NCBI RefSeq assembly: GCF_000525775.1
Contig: NZ_JALU01000018.1
Span: forward strand, 1-64,000
Origin: Mogibacterium timidum ATCC 33093
GTDB taxonomy: Bacteria; Bacillota; Clostridia; Peptostreptococcales; Anaerovoracaceae
Reading direction: 5' to 3'
Length of the DNA: 64,000 nt
Part shown: in pieces, positions 8,248 to 19,536 of the stretch
Layout: each line of letters begins with the position of its first letter
Numbering within the stretch: the first letter of the stretch is position 1
The notes under the pieces: generated by a model
What the model saw: the letters and a program-made list of their open reading frames with translations, nothing else
The model's database searches: none
What the model was told of the DNA's origin: nothing
Made by a program: the position numbers and the translations under genes

Positions 8248-8991
8248 ATGGAAATCACACTGGAGAAGATTGAATTAGTAAAGGACAGGACCGGAGTTAG
8301 CTATAGAGAGGCTAAGAGCGCTCTTGAGGAAGCTGACGGCAGTGTTGTTGATGCAATTATAATCATCGAAGAGACAATCAAGGCAGATGAACCTGAAGGG
8401 GAGAGGCTGTACGGTAACGAACTGTTTGCGCGCCTCAAGAAGACAGCGGAGAAAGGCAACATGTCCCGCATCATCATCAAGAAGGGCGACGAGGTTCTTG
8501 TAAATCTCCCGCTCACCGTTGGACTGCTAGGCGTAGTGATTGCTCCTTGGGGTATGATACTCGGTCTAGTGGCTGCGGCCGGATTCAACTGCAATGTTGA
8601 GTTTGTCAATGACAAGGGAGAGGTTACAGATGTAAACGGCAAGGTTAAGAAGCACTATAACCGTGCCAAGAACGCAGGGAGCGAGACCGTAGATAAGATC
8701 AAGGACAGCGAGCTGTACAACGATATCAGGATGAAGAGCCAGGATACTTTCGAGGATCTCAAGGACAAGAGTCGCGACGCGTTTGATCAGGTTAAGAACA
8801 ACGTAGACATCAGCGATCTCAAGCGTAAGGGCAGCGAAATTCTCAAGAAACGCAGCAAGAGCGATGATTTTGATTTTACAGAGAGCGACCTGGGGGAAGG
8901 TATTGATGATTACTATGATTTAGACATTGAGAATCTCGGACCCGATCAGCCGGGCAACGTATTTGTTGACAAGGCAGAGGAAGATAAATAA
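8248..8991 (+). CDS. DUF4342-like protein with UBA-type N-terminus
   Basis: A 247-residue protein of unknown function. Residues 1-45 resemble a UBA/TS-N three-helix domain (DRTGVSYREAKSALEEADG). About 50-130 form the DUF4342 region with a glycine-rich hydrophobic segment near 90-115 that could lie in the membrane. The remainder is charged and helical with repeated KxKS/DLK motifs, then an acidic tail. AAGAGGAGG precedes ATG 8248. It sits between recO and glyS with no terminator, but nothing in the context fixes its role. Confidence 0.75.
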   Translation: MEITLEKIELVKDRTGVSYREAKSALEEADGSVVDAIIIIEETIKADEPEGERLYGNELFARLKKTAEKGNMSRIIIKKGDEVLVNLPLTVGLLGVVIAPWGMILGLVAAAGFNCNVEFVNDKGEVTDVNGKVKKHYNRAKNAGSETVDKIKDSELYNDIRMKSQDTFEDLKDKSRDAFDQVKNNVDISDLKRKGSEILKKRSKSDDFDFTESDLGEGIDDYYDLDIENLGPDQPGNVFVDKAEEDK

Positions 8992-9026
8992 TTATAGAGT
9001 GAACCAGACAGGATAGGTAGAGAAGT

Positions 9027-10457
9027 ATGGCAATTGATAAGAGTGTAGTCCAGCCGGACAGAGCTGTAACGATGGATAAGATTACAGCCTTGGCTAAGAA
9101 CAGAGGGTATATTTTCCCGGGATCGGAGATCTACGGAGGGCTCGCTAATACTTGGGATTACGGTCCTTTAGGAGTTGCATTCAAGAACAACGTCAAGAAG
9201 GCCTGGTGGAGCAAGTTTGTGCAGCAATCCAAGTACAATGTCGGTCTTGATGCCGCAATTCTGATGAATCCGGAGACATGGGTAGCATCGGGGCACGTTG
9301 GAGGGTTCTCGGACCCGCTTATCGATTGCAAGAGCTGCAGATCCAGATTTAGAGCAGATAAGATTATCGAAGATTATATCATGGGCAGGGAAGGTCGCCA
9401 GATTAGCTGCGATGGTTGGAACGATGAGGAGATGGAGAAATACATCGCCGATAACAAGATTCCGTGTCCGGACTGCGGAAAATCCGATTTTACAGGCATC
9501 CGTAAGTTTAATCTGATGTTTAAGACGTTTCAAGGTGTAACTGAGGATTCAAAGTCTGAAATCTTCCTGAGACCTGAGACTGCACAGGGAATCTTCGTTA
9601 ACTTCAAGAATGTGCAGAGAACCTCGCGCAAGAAGATTCCTTTTGGAATTGCACAGATTGGTAAGTCTTTCCGTAACGAGATTACTCCGGGTAACTTCAC
9701 CTTTAGAACCAGAGAGTTCGAACAGATGGAGCTGGAATTCTTCTGCAAACCCGGGACCGACCTGGAGTGGTTTGACTACTGGAAGGAATACTCCATCGAC
9801 TTCCTCAGGAGTCTAGGCATGAACATGAATAATATCCGTGTCAGAGACCATGAAAAGGAGGAGCTGTCACACTACAGCAATGCGACATCTGACCTGGAGT
9901 ATCTGTTCCCGTTTGGATGGGGAGAACTGTGGGGCATTGCAGACAGAACTGACTTTGACTTAACCAGACATCAGGAGCACTCCGGACAGGACATGAGCTA
10001 TCTCGATCCTGAGACTAACGAGAGATATGTTCCGTATTGCATCGAACCATCTCTCGGAGCCGATAGAGTAGCATTGGCATTCCTGATAGATGCTTACGAT
10101 GAGGAGACGGTATTAGACGGCAAGGGCAATGAGGATACGAGAGTTGTTCTCAGGTTGCATCCGGCTTTGGCACCATATACAGTCGCTGTTCTGCCACTAT
10201 CCAAGAAACTCGAGGATGTAGCTACACCCATTTATGAAGAACTGAGCAGGTACTTCAATGTGGAGTACGATGCTGCGGGTTCTATCGGTAAGAGATATAG
10301 GAGAGAAGACGAGATTGGAACCCCTTTCTCAATCTGTGTTGACTTCGACACAGAATCTGATCAATCAGTCACTATACGCGATAGGGATACGATGGAGCAG
10401 ATCCGTCTACCGCTATCAGACGTTAGGGAATATATAGAAGGCAAATTGCAGTTTTAA
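9027..10457 (+). CDS. glyQS: Glycine--tRNA ligase, single-chain type
   Basis: A 476-residue homodimeric class II GlyRS that charges tRNA-Gly with glycine. After the N-terminal motif region ([12 protein letters not shown]) there is a Cys-rich insertion, CKSCRSRF and CPDCGKSDF (about 108-155), likely binding zinc. Class II motif 2 (FRNEITP) and motif 3 (GADRVALAF) are present, then an anticodon-binding domain from about 370. The upstream gap is only 35 bases, so there is no room for a glycine T-box here; expression probably comes from the upstream operon. Confidence 0.95.
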   Translation: MAIDKSVVQPDRAVTMDKITALAKNRGYIFPGSEIYGGLANTWDYGPLGVAFKNNVKKAWWSKFVQQSKYNVGLDAAILMNPETWVASGHVGGFSDPLIDCKSCRSRFRADKIIEDYIMGREGRQISCDGWNDEEMEKYIADNKIPCPDCGKSDFTGIRKFNLMFKTFQGVTEDSKSEIFLRPETAQGIFVNFKNVQRTSRKKIPFGIAQIGKSFRNEITPGNFTFRTREFEQMELEFFCKPGTDLEWFDYWKEYSIDFLRSLGMNMNNIRVRDHEKEELSHYSNATSDLEYLFPFGWGELWGIADRTDFDLTRHQEHSGQDMSYLDPETNERYVPYCIEPSLGADRVALAFLIDAYDEETVLDGKGNEDTRVVLRLHPALAPYTVAVLPLSKKLEDVATPIYEELSRYFNVEYDAAGSIGKRYRREDEIGTPFSICVDFDTESDQSVTIRDRDTMEQIRLPLSDVREYIEGKLQF

Positions 10458-10473
10458 CTAAGGAGAAAATGCC

Positions 10474-13098
<2,625 letters not shown>

Positions 13099-13106
13099 TA
13101 ACTAAA

Positions 13107-13146
13107 GGTGAAGCATCCCTAAGGGATGCTTCACCATAAATTTTTT
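13107..13146 (+). terminator. Terminator after ppdK
   Basis: GGTGAAGCATCCCT (13107-13120) and AGGGATGCTTCACC (13122-13135) match perfectly, followed by ATAAA and six T. The hairpin ends 15 bases before the next gene, so readthrough and new initiation must be balanced here. Confidence 0.75.
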
Positions 13147-13149
13147 GAA

Positions 13150-14052
13150 ATGAACTGGTTTAATAAATTTGAAGACAAATGGAATGGATTATCAAGTGCC
13201 ATATTGATGATTCTTGGAAACTTAATTTATGCGTTCAGCATAAACCTCCTAATCACTCCGATGCACTTGTATAACGGTGGATTCCTCGGAATATCGCAGA
13301 TTGTTAGGCATTTAATCGCCGTTAATACTGGATTCACAACTATATACGGACTTGATTTTACGGGTATTATCTACTTCTTAATCAATATACCGCTGTTCTT
13401 ATATGCTTATTCCTCAGCAGGTTTTAAATTCGCGACTAAGACTCTGATTTCGATAGGTATATCATCGATATGTCTCACACTTGCACCAGTGCCAAAGATT
13501 CCTTATATCGATGATTACCTAACTGCGTGCGTAGTAGCTGGTGTCATCGGAGGAATAGGAACTGGAATGATTTTGAGAGGTGGAAGTTCCACTGGTGGAC
13601 CTGATATCATTGCTGTGTGTATGGCAAAGAAGAATCCTAACGTTAGCGTAGGGATGCTTAACAATATTGTGAATTTTGTTGTATATGGTTGTTGTTTGCT
13701 TCTATTTAATGTCAAAATAGCAGTTTACTCTTTCATTTACTCATCTATAAAGGCGATGTTTATCGATAGAATGCATACTCAGAACATAAAGACGGAGGTT
13801 CTGATTATTACAAAGAAAGACGGCATAGAAAAATTTCTCACTGAAGAATTAAACAGAGGAGTTACAAGTTGGAAAGGAAGAGGAGCGTATACAGGAGATG
13901 AGGTGAATATAGTTCTCACGCTTGTATCGAAATATGAAATTGAACACCTAAAAGGAATAGTTCACGATGTTGACTCTAATGCATTTCTTATGATGTCAGA
14001 TGGTGAAAGCATAGTGGGTAATTTTAAGAGACACATAGGGATCGGCGAATAG
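13150..14052 (+). CDS. YitT-family membrane protein (DUF161/DUF2179)
   Basis: A 300-residue membrane protein with five to six hydrophobic segments in the first ~200 residues and a soluble C-terminal DUF2179 domain (about 215-290, ending FLMMSDGESIVGNF). Family members are widespread in Firmicutes and poorly understood. The start is uncertain. ATG 13126 lies in the terminator stem. ATG 13150 (MNWFNKFED) gives the usual N-terminus but has no clear ribosome site. Codon use and AT content differ from ppdK, as for the next two genes. Confidence 0.82.
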   Translation: MNWFNKFEDKWNGLSSAILMILGNLIYAFSINLLITPMHLYNGGFLGISQIVRHLIAVNTGFTTIYGLDFTGIIYFLINIPLFLYAYSSAGFKFATKTLISIGISSICLTLAPVPKIPYIDDYLTACVVAGVIGGIGTGMILRGGSSTGGPDIIAVCMAKKNPNVSVGMLNNIVNFVVYGCCLLLFNVKIAVYSFIYSSIKAMFIDRMHTQNIKTEVLIITKKDGIEKFLTEELNRGVTSWKGRGAYTGDEVNIVLTLVSKYEIEHLKGIVHDVDSNAFLMMSDGESIVGNFKRHIGIGE

Positions 14053-14314
14053 CAAAAGTCTGCAAGCATTGGCAAAGAATTTCACTCGCTTGACGAATTA
14101 TACGAATGCTGCTTAACTTGATGTGATAAAACAATGCTCACATTCGTAACTTCGCAAGTCTTTGAACTTATCAAAACTTCGTAGCCTTCTGTATTCGCCT
14201 CCAGCACTTAGCTGTGATGACTGCCCGCTAGGTAGCCTGAGAGCAATAATCAAAGTCACAGTCTTGACAATATTAGAGAGATTTTGCAACAATAAGGAAA
14301 GTGAGAACTAATTT
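14053..14314. other. AT-rich intergenic region with inverted repeat
   Basis: No convincing ORF. TACGAATG (14101-14108) is repeated inverted as CATTCGTA (14141-14148), and AACTTCG occurs twice (near 14148 and 14176). A weak TTGACA-like hexamer is present near 14264. Function unknown; it may hold the promoter of the next two genes. Confidence 0.3.
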
Positions 14315-14764
14315 ATGAGTTTGTTAATCGAAAGACCTTGGATAGTACCTGTGGGAATGTCTATATTATTCTTTATAAGTTTGGGATTCTTGTATTACAA
14401 GCAGACTAAACGCAAGAAGGCATTTAATATGATTAAGACCATGAAGCACGACAAAGAGCTATCAAAAGTATACCTAAGAATAGATAACGGATATGGTGAT
14501 TTCTATAATATGTCATTTTCTGTTGATGGGGAGAATTGGTCATCAGGAGTTTTATTTTCAGACGAGTTTTTAACACCGTCTATTTTGATGCCTCCTGGAG
14601 AGTATGAGATAAAGTTCTCAATAAAATCTCGCTCCGGGGCAACGGCATATTACAAGAAAAAAGGACCTTTTTACACGGAGATCGTAGTAAAACCGTTTAT
14701 TGACACGATGATCGTGTTTGATAATGATACATTAGCTAGTTGGCAAGAAGAGTTAAAGGAGTAA
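14315..14764 (+). CDS. Unrecognised membrane-anchored protein
   Basis: A 149-residue protein I do not recognise. One membrane helix lies at about residues 10-27, followed by a Lys/Arg-rich stretch (KQTKRKK) and a soluble domain of about 110 residues predicted to be mostly beta strands (YLRIDNGYGDFYNMSFSVDG, then a PPGEYEIKF element). The positive-inside rule suggests a short outside N-terminus and a cytoplasmic domain. GGAAAGTGAG precedes ATG 14315. The next gene follows after six bases, so the pair is probably cotranscribed. Confidence 0.7.
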   Translation: MSLLIERPWIVPVGMSILFFISLGFLYYKQTKRKKAFNMIKTMKHDKELSKVYLRIDNGYGDFYNMSFSVDGENWSSGVLFSDEFLTPSILMPPGEYEIKFSIKSRSGATAYYKKKGPFYTEIVVKPFIDTMIVFDNDTLASWQEELKE

Positions 14765-14770
14765 AGTTAC

Positions 14771-15349
14771 ATGAGTGATCTAAGAATCAATTTTATCGAC
14801 AACTGGGAGAAGAAGGATGTTAACCTAGAAGAGCTAAGACGTGCTCTTGAGGACGGAAACTCATCTGTTTACAACGACGCAAGCCTCAAGAAGGTTTCTG
14901 CTAAGTGGAAGAAGTTCAAGGAGAGAGGTGTCTCGAATCTATACCTTCTCAAGGAACTAGATGATGATGGTGTTGCGTGTGCAATGTATGCATATTCGAT
15001 TACTGATGGTGTAATCGACGATGAGACTCTAGAAAAACTCAGAGAAGTATGTGCTCAGAATCTATCTTCTGGCGAGATGAGAGCTGATGGTTCATTCTCA
15101 AAGCCAAACGAGTGGTGGGATACAAATCCTGGTCGTTCAATCAAGGCTGTTGAGTCAGGTTCTGCAGATAGCCTACATCAGTATCTAGGCGCTGAACTAT
15201 ATCCAAAGGGAATCGTGCTAAGCTCGAGAAGCATTAAGTCAAAGCATGCAGGTGAGCTAGCTTGTTCAGCTATTGCATGGGGTGTAAGCACATCAATATT
15301 TAAGAAGGGTGCTTACATGAGCGTTCTTATTCATAACGACGCACTATAA
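14771..15349 (+). CDS. Unrecognised soluble protein
   Basis: A 192-residue protein with no signal peptide and no membrane segment, not assigned to a family by eye. The first ~80 residues are helical and charged (NWEKKDVNLEELRRALEDG). The centre contains EWWDTNPGRSIKA, and the C-terminal part is more hydrophobic (ELACSAIAWGVSTSIFKKG). A good AAAGGAG site precedes ATG 14771. It shares the AT-rich codon use of its upstream partner and is followed by a hairpin. Confidence 0.7.
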   Translation: MSDLRINFIDNWEKKDVNLEELRRALEDGNSSVYNDASLKKVSAKWKKFKERGVSNLYLLKELDDDGVACAMYAYSITDGVIDDETLEKLREVCAQNLSSGEMRADGSFSKPNEWWDTNPGRSIKAVESGSADSLHQYLGAELYPKGIVLSSRSIKSKHAGELACSAIAWGVSTSIFKKGAYMSVLIHNDAL

Positions 15350-15366
15350 CCATTGATTTTAGCGTC

Positions 15367-15408
15367 AAGAGGTAGATGCAATTATGCATCTACCTCTTAC
15401 GTTTATTT
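15367..15408. terminator. Hairpin between convergent genes
   Basis: AAGAGGTAGATGCA (15367-15380) and TGCATCTACCTCTT (15385-15398) form a perfect 14-bp stem with a four-base loop. The T-tract afterwards is weak (ACGTTTATTT), so it may stop transcription from both directions only partly. Confidence 0.6.
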
Positions 15409-15438
15409 AGGCATTATAAAAATTTTATCCTTATCTAT

Positions 15439-16458
15439 CTACACTAAAGCCTGCTCCAGCGCACCTTTTCCCTGTGCACATGTAACTATACCGTAAGCAC
15501 CGTTAATCACTGTAAAGCAAGGTTCAACATGACCTATGTCAGCATTCCAGATGAATGGTATATCCGGAATCGCCTGACGTAGCTGAGCGATATATTCTTC
15601 GTCTGACTTATCTGGGAACATGGTGCGTCCGAACACTATTGCTGTAGTTCCCTCAAAGTAGCCGCAGTATTTCATCTGCATCATGGTTAGGTACAGATCA
15701 AATGCACTCATCGCAAAATTATCCATAAACCAGATCTTGCGGGGATATTTCTTGACGAATTCTCCGGTTCCGTCGTAAGGGGTACCAATCAATTTAGCTA
15801 TGCAGTCGATACATCCCCCAATTAGACGACCCTCTACGATCAATTTCGGTGAATCAGGGGATGACGATTTGTCGAATATTTCCTCAATCCCGGGCATCGA
15901 CAATATCCAATTTACCTCGCCATCAAGTGTATTACCGGATACAGAAAAGTCGGTATTCGAATCATAGTACTCGAAGGAGTGCTGCTTTGTTATATCTCCC
16001 CGCAAAAACTTTAGTGAGTTGTGCTGAAATTCATGCAGCTCATTCCAGTCGAAGCTGCCCGCGTTGAACCCATACATGGTAGCTATGTCGAGCTTAGTCG
16101 TGACGTAGTAAGTGATATTGGTAGGGTCGCTAGTACCGGTTATCCATTTTGGATAGTTGGATAACAACTCCGCGTCTATATAGGGGAGCATCTCAATATT
16201 GTAATCTCCGCCCGAAGCTGCGAGTATCATCTCGGCATCAGGATTCTCGAGCAGTGAGTTGAACTCTTCGCCGCGGGTTTTGCCGTCGGCAGACCTCACG
16301 TTATCAGTTCTGACGTTGGCAGTTTCAATTATGTCGTAGCCTGCATCGCGCAATACCGCTAGAGATTTGTCAAACGATTCAAGCTTGCGACCAACCCCGG
16401 CGCTCGGAGCGCAAATCCCGATGGATGAGCCCTTGTCTAAAAATTTTGGATATATCAA
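15439..16458 (-). CDS. S66-family LD-carboxypeptidase (MccF-like)
   Basis: A 339-residue serine peptidase of the S66 family, which removes the terminal D-Ala from peptidoglycan tetrapeptides or, in MccF-type members, detoxifies microcin C-like peptide nucleotides. The N-terminal GICAPSAGVG and ILAASGGDYNIEMLPYID segments and the nucleophile motif GTSDPTN (Ser near 111) are typical. Length is close to MccF. Translation starts at TTG 16458 behind AAGGAGG. It lies downstream of the DRTGG gene on the same strand. Whether it acts in cell-wall recycling or immunity cannot be told from sequence. Confidence 0.85.
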   Translation of the reverse strand: MIYPKFLDKGSSIGICAPSAGVGRKLESFDKSLAVLRDAGYDIIETANVRTDNVRSADGKTRGEEFNSLLENPDAEMILAASGGDYNIEMLPYIDAELLSNYPKWITGTSDPTNITYYVTTKLDIATMYGFNAGSFDWNELHEFQHNSLKFLRGDITKQHSFEYYDSNTDFSVSGNTLDGEVNWILSMPGIEEIFDKSSSPDSPKLIVEGRLIGGCIDCIAKLIGTPYDGTGEFVKKYPRKIWFMDNFAMSAFDLYLTMMQMKYCGYFEGTTAIVFGRTMFPDKSDEEYIAQLRQAIPDIPFIWNADIGHVEPCFTVINGAYGIVTCAQGKGALEQALV

Positions 16459-16477
16459 CAGTTCCTCCTTTAATTAC

Positions 16478-16822
16478 TTAGAACGTTCCTTGCAAACCGC
16501 AGCTGTACAGCTTGCCGCACGTAACATACATCGAATATGTCGAGCGCAGAAGTGTGATGCCAAGGGAATTTGCAAGTGAGATCAGAGAAGGCTCCGGCTC
16601 GTATATCCCGATGAGAATTACACACTGTACGCCCTTCATTTCAGCGGTTTTGAGTATCTGTGGATTGTACACGGCTGTGATGAGTATGGACTTGTCGCTT
16701 ACGTATGTCACGATGTGGCTGATCACATCGGAGGAAAATGCGTTCACTAGCTCCATGTCCATGTCGGGGTCCTTTGTAAGAATTTCTCCATCTATTATGG
16801 CGTTAATCTCTTGTAAAGTCAT
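16478..16822 (-). CDS. DRTGG-domain protein
   Basis: A 114-residue protein made of one DRTGG domain, a fold shared with the N-terminal part of HPr kinase and with some phosphotransacetylases. Small stand-alone copies are often encoded beside [FeFe] hydrogenase or NADH-dehydrogenase-like subunits, as here, but their role is unproven. Start ATG 16822 (MTLQEINAIID) follows GCGGAGG; the in-frame ATG at 16837 would place that site inside the gene. It is divergent from the hydrogenase operon. Confidence 0.8.
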   Translation of the reverse strand: MTLQEINAIIDGEILTKDPDMDMELVNAFSSDVISHIVTYVSDKSILITAVYNPQILKTAEMKGVQCVILIGIYEPEPSLISLANSLGITLLRSTYSMYVTCGKLYSCGLQGTF

Positions 16823-16978
16823 TTTGTGCCTCCGCAACTTCCCGGTATCCCGGATATTTTATAACACTATCATTATACGTTACTAATTTATCAATTGCGA
16901 GTATTTAGATGCAAAATTTAGAATTAAAAAAAGCGAATAAATATGTGGAAGCATTCATGGTCAAAAGTATAACTATCG

Positions 16979-17007
16979 TTGCAATCACTGCGTTCCAGAT
17001 ATATAAT
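16979..17007 (+). promoter_or_regulatory. Predicted promoter of the hydrogenase operon
   Basis: TTGCAA (16979-16984), 17 bases, TATAAT (17002-17007). Expected transcript start is near 17014, leaving a leader of about 60 bases. Confidence 0.7.
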
Positions 17008-17021
17008 ATTTTCAATGTATA

Positions 17022-17056
17022 GTTTAATTTTGTTAAACATGACTAATTGGTTAGTC
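17022..17056 (+). promoter_or_regulatory. Two adjacent palindromes in the hydrogenase leader
   Basis: GTTTAA-N5-TTAAAC (17022-17038) and GACTAA-N4-TTAGTC (17041-17056) lie between the promoter and the AAGGAGG ribosome site. They could be repressor operators or leader hairpins. [FeFe] hydrogenase operons in Clostridia are often under Rex control, but only a TTGTTAA half-site is visible here. Confidence 0.45.
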
Positions 17057-17073
17057 CAAGGAGGTTCTAAGAT

Positions 17074-17562
17074 ATGAAGGTTTCAAACGTCCCTTTTAAG
17101 GGAACACCTGAACAGGAACTACAACTACGCGGGGTTATTGACGGCCTTAAGGGTGAAAATGGCTGTCTGATGCCGATTATGCAGAAGGCTCAGGAGATAT
17201 ATGGCTATCTCCCGTACCAGGTCCAGAAGATTATTTCCGATGGAACCGGTATTCCTATGGAGAAGGTGTATGGCGTTGCAACGTTTTATGCACAGTTTTC
17301 CATGTCACCTAAGGGGGAACACGAGGTTTCAGTCTGTCTCGGCACTGCATGCTATGTAAAGGGTGCAGGCGATATCTTTGACAAGGTATCGGAAGAACTG
17401 CAGATCGGTGATGGAGAATGCACTCCGGACGGCAAATTCTCTTTAGATTCCTGCCGCTGTGTAGGAGCCTGCGGCTTGGCTCCGGTAGTGATTGTTGGAG
17501 GAGATGTGTACGGCAAGATGACTCCGGACAAGATTCCGGAGGTGCTCGCAAAATACATCTAG
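17074..17562 (+). CDS. hydC: Hydrogenase subunit, NuoE-like [2Fe-2S] protein
   Basis: A 162-residue thioredoxin-fold [2Fe-2S] protein equivalent to the 24-kDa subunit of complex I and to HydC/HndA of trimeric hydrogenases. Ligands are visible as the first Cys pair in VCLGTACYVKG (near 88 and 93) and the second pair in CRCVGACGLAP (near 130-134). It passes electrons within the HydABC complex. AAGGAGG precedes the ATG, and it is the first gene of a three-gene operon. Confidence 0.92.
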   Translation: MKVSNVPFKGTPEQELQLRGVIDGLKGENGCLMPIMQKAQEIYGYLPYQVQKIISDGTGIPMEKVYGVATFYAQFSMSPKGEHEVSVCLGTACYVKGAGDIFDKVSEELQIGDGECTPDGKFSLDSCRCVGACGLAPVVIVGGDVYGKMTPDKIPEVLAKYI

Positions 17563-17624
17563 TTTCCGGTTATGAAATGATACGCTAAATTATACAGCGT
17601 GAGGTTTACTTATGGAGGGTTATT

Positions 17625-19523
17625 ATGAAATCGCTTAATGAGCTTAGGTCCATCAAGAACAAGATGATGTGCCAAGTCGGCCTGAGATTAGATGGTGCAG
17701 CTGCTGTCACTGAAGTTGATGGTGTACAGGTTCATAAATATTATGTATTAGTATGTGGCGGTACCGGATGTACATCCAACCATAGCGGAGAGGTCGTAGA
17801 GGCCTTGAAAGAGCAGCTCGGAAAGCACGGCCTGGAGGATGATGTCAAAATTATTCAGACCGGATGTCAGGGTCTGTGTGCTAAGGGTCCGGTTGTTGTT
17901 GTGCATCCGGGGGCCGTTTATTATGAAGAGGTAAATCCTAAAAAGGTTGAGGCTATTGTAGATGAACACATCATCGGAGGCGTTCCCGCTGATGATTACC
18001 TGCTCAAGGAAGAGACCACAGACGGCAGTCCGGCCAAGACGATGACAGAGTCCGACTTCTACACTAAGCAGGAGAGGATTGCTCTTAGAAATTGCGGTGT
18101 TATCGATCCGGAGAACATCGATGAATACATTGCCACCGGCGGGTATGAGGCTCTTGGCAGGTGCCTGACAGAGATGACACCGGATGAAGTAATTCAGGTT
18201 GTAATGGACAGCGGTATCAGAGGCCGCGGTGGTGCCGGGTTCCCGACAGGTAAAAAATGGAAATTTGCATCAGGCGATAGGGGAAACGTACAGAAATATG
18301 TATGTTGTAACGCCGATGAAGGTGATCCCGGTGCATTTATGGATCGTTCAATCCTAGAGGGCGACCCGCATTCGGTATTTGAAGCTATGGCGATTGCCGG
18401 CTATGCAATCGGTGCTGATCAGGGTTACATTTATGTTCGTGCCGAGTACCCGATTGCCGTTAACAGACTTGAAATTGCGCTCAAGCAGGCGAGGGAGTAT
18501 GGACTGATAGGAAAGGATATATTCGGTACAGGCTTCAATTTTGATATAGATCTCAGACTTGGTGCCGGAGCCTTTGTATGTGGTGAGGAGACAGCACTCA
18601 TGACGTCTATCGAGGGAAATAGAGGAGAACCGCACCCACGACCACCTTTCCCGGCAGTTAAGGGTCTGTTCGGGTGTCCTACGATTCTCAACAATGTTGA
18701 GACTTATGCAAATATCCCGATGATATTCAACAAGGGTACAGAGTGGTTCAGCTCGCTGGGAACCGAGCAGTCGCCCGGTACTAAGGTGTTTGCTCTCGGC
18801 GGCAAAATCAACAACACGGGACTTGTCGAGGTGTCAATGGGAACGACTCTGCGCAATGTCGTAGAGAACATCGGAGGCGGCGTTCCCGGAGGCAAGAAAT
18901 TCAAGGCAGCTCAGACCGGTGGCCCTTCAGGTGGATGTATTCCGAACACTTACTACGATATTCCAATAGACTTCGAGAACCTCAAGAATATCGGGTGTAT
19001 GATGGGCTCCGGCGGACTGATTGTAATGGACGAGGACAGCTGTATGGTCGATATCGCCAAGTTCTTCCTCGAATTCACCGTAAGCGAATCCTGCGGTAAA
19101 TGCACTCCTTGCAGAGTCGGAACTAAGAGAATGCTCGAGATTCTGACCAGAATCACAGAGGGCAACGGCGAAATGGATGACATCGACAAGTTGGAAGAGT
19201 TAGCCAAGTTTGTCCAGGGAAACTCCTTGTGCGGGCTGGGACAGACTGCACCTAACCCGGTACTGTCAACGTTGAGATTCTTTAGAGATGAGTACGTTGC
19301 ACATATCAAGGACAAAACATGTCCTGCCGGCGTATGTAAGAAGCTGCTCAAATACACCATCATTGCAGAAAAGTGCAAAGGCTGTACTCTCTGTGCCAGA
19401 AACTGCCCGGTAGATGCTATTTCCGGTACAGTTAAGACACCACACGTGATTGACAGCGCTAAGTGTATCAAATGCGGCGCTTGTATGGATAATTGCAGAT
19501 TTGGTGCGATTGTAAGAAAGTAG
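17625..19523 (+). CDS. hydB: Hydrogenase subunit, NuoF-like flavoprotein
   Basis: A 632-residue electron-input subunit. Residues 1-120 are an extra thioredoxin-like [2Fe-2S] domain (CGGTGCTSN, TGCQGLC). The centre is the NuoF core with the FMN/NAD-binding segment GRGGAGFPTGKKW and the [4Fe-4S] site SCGKCTPCRVG. The C-terminus has two ferredoxin-type clusters (CKGCTLCARNCP and CIKCGACMDNC). This domain order is that of HydB/HndC in electron-bifurcating hydrogenases, which oxidise NADH together with reduced ferredoxin to make H2, or the reverse. Confidence 0.94.
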   Translation: MKSLNELRSIKNKMMCQVGLRLDGAAAVTEVDGVQVHKYYVLVCGGTGCTSNHSGEVVEALKEQLGKHGLEDDVKIIQTGCQGLCAKGPVVVVHPGAVYYEEVNPKKVEAIVDEHIIGGVPADDYLLKEETTDGSPAKTMTESDFYTKQERIALRNCGVIDPENIDEYIATGGYEALGRCLTEMTPDEVIQVVMDSGIRGRGGAGFPTGKKWKFASGDRGNVQKYVCCNADEGDPGAFMDRSILEGDPHSVFEAMAIAGYAIGADQGYIYVRAEYPIAVNRLEIALKQAREYGLIGKDIFGTGFNFDIDLRLGAGAFVCGEETALMTSIEGNRGEPHPRPPFPAVKGLFGCPTILNNVETYANIPMIFNKGTEWFSSLGTEQSPGTKVFALGGKINNTGLVEVSMGTTLRNVVENIGGGVPGGKKFKAAQTGGPSGGCIPNTYYDIPIDFENLKNIGCMMGSGGLIVMDEDSCMVDIAKFFLEFTVSESCGKCTPCRVGTKRMLEILTRITEGNGEMDDIDKLEELAKFVQGNSLCGLGQTAPNPVLSTLRFFRDEYVAHIKDKTCPAGVCKKLLKYTIIAEKCKGCTLCARNCPVDAISGTVKTPHVIDSAKCIKCGACMDNCRFGAIVRK

Positions 19524-19536
19524 TGGAGGAAGCGAT

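Noticed and set aside
8992-9026. T-box or glycine riboswitch before the GlyRS gene
   Set aside because: The 35-base gap is too short and shows no T-box sequence.
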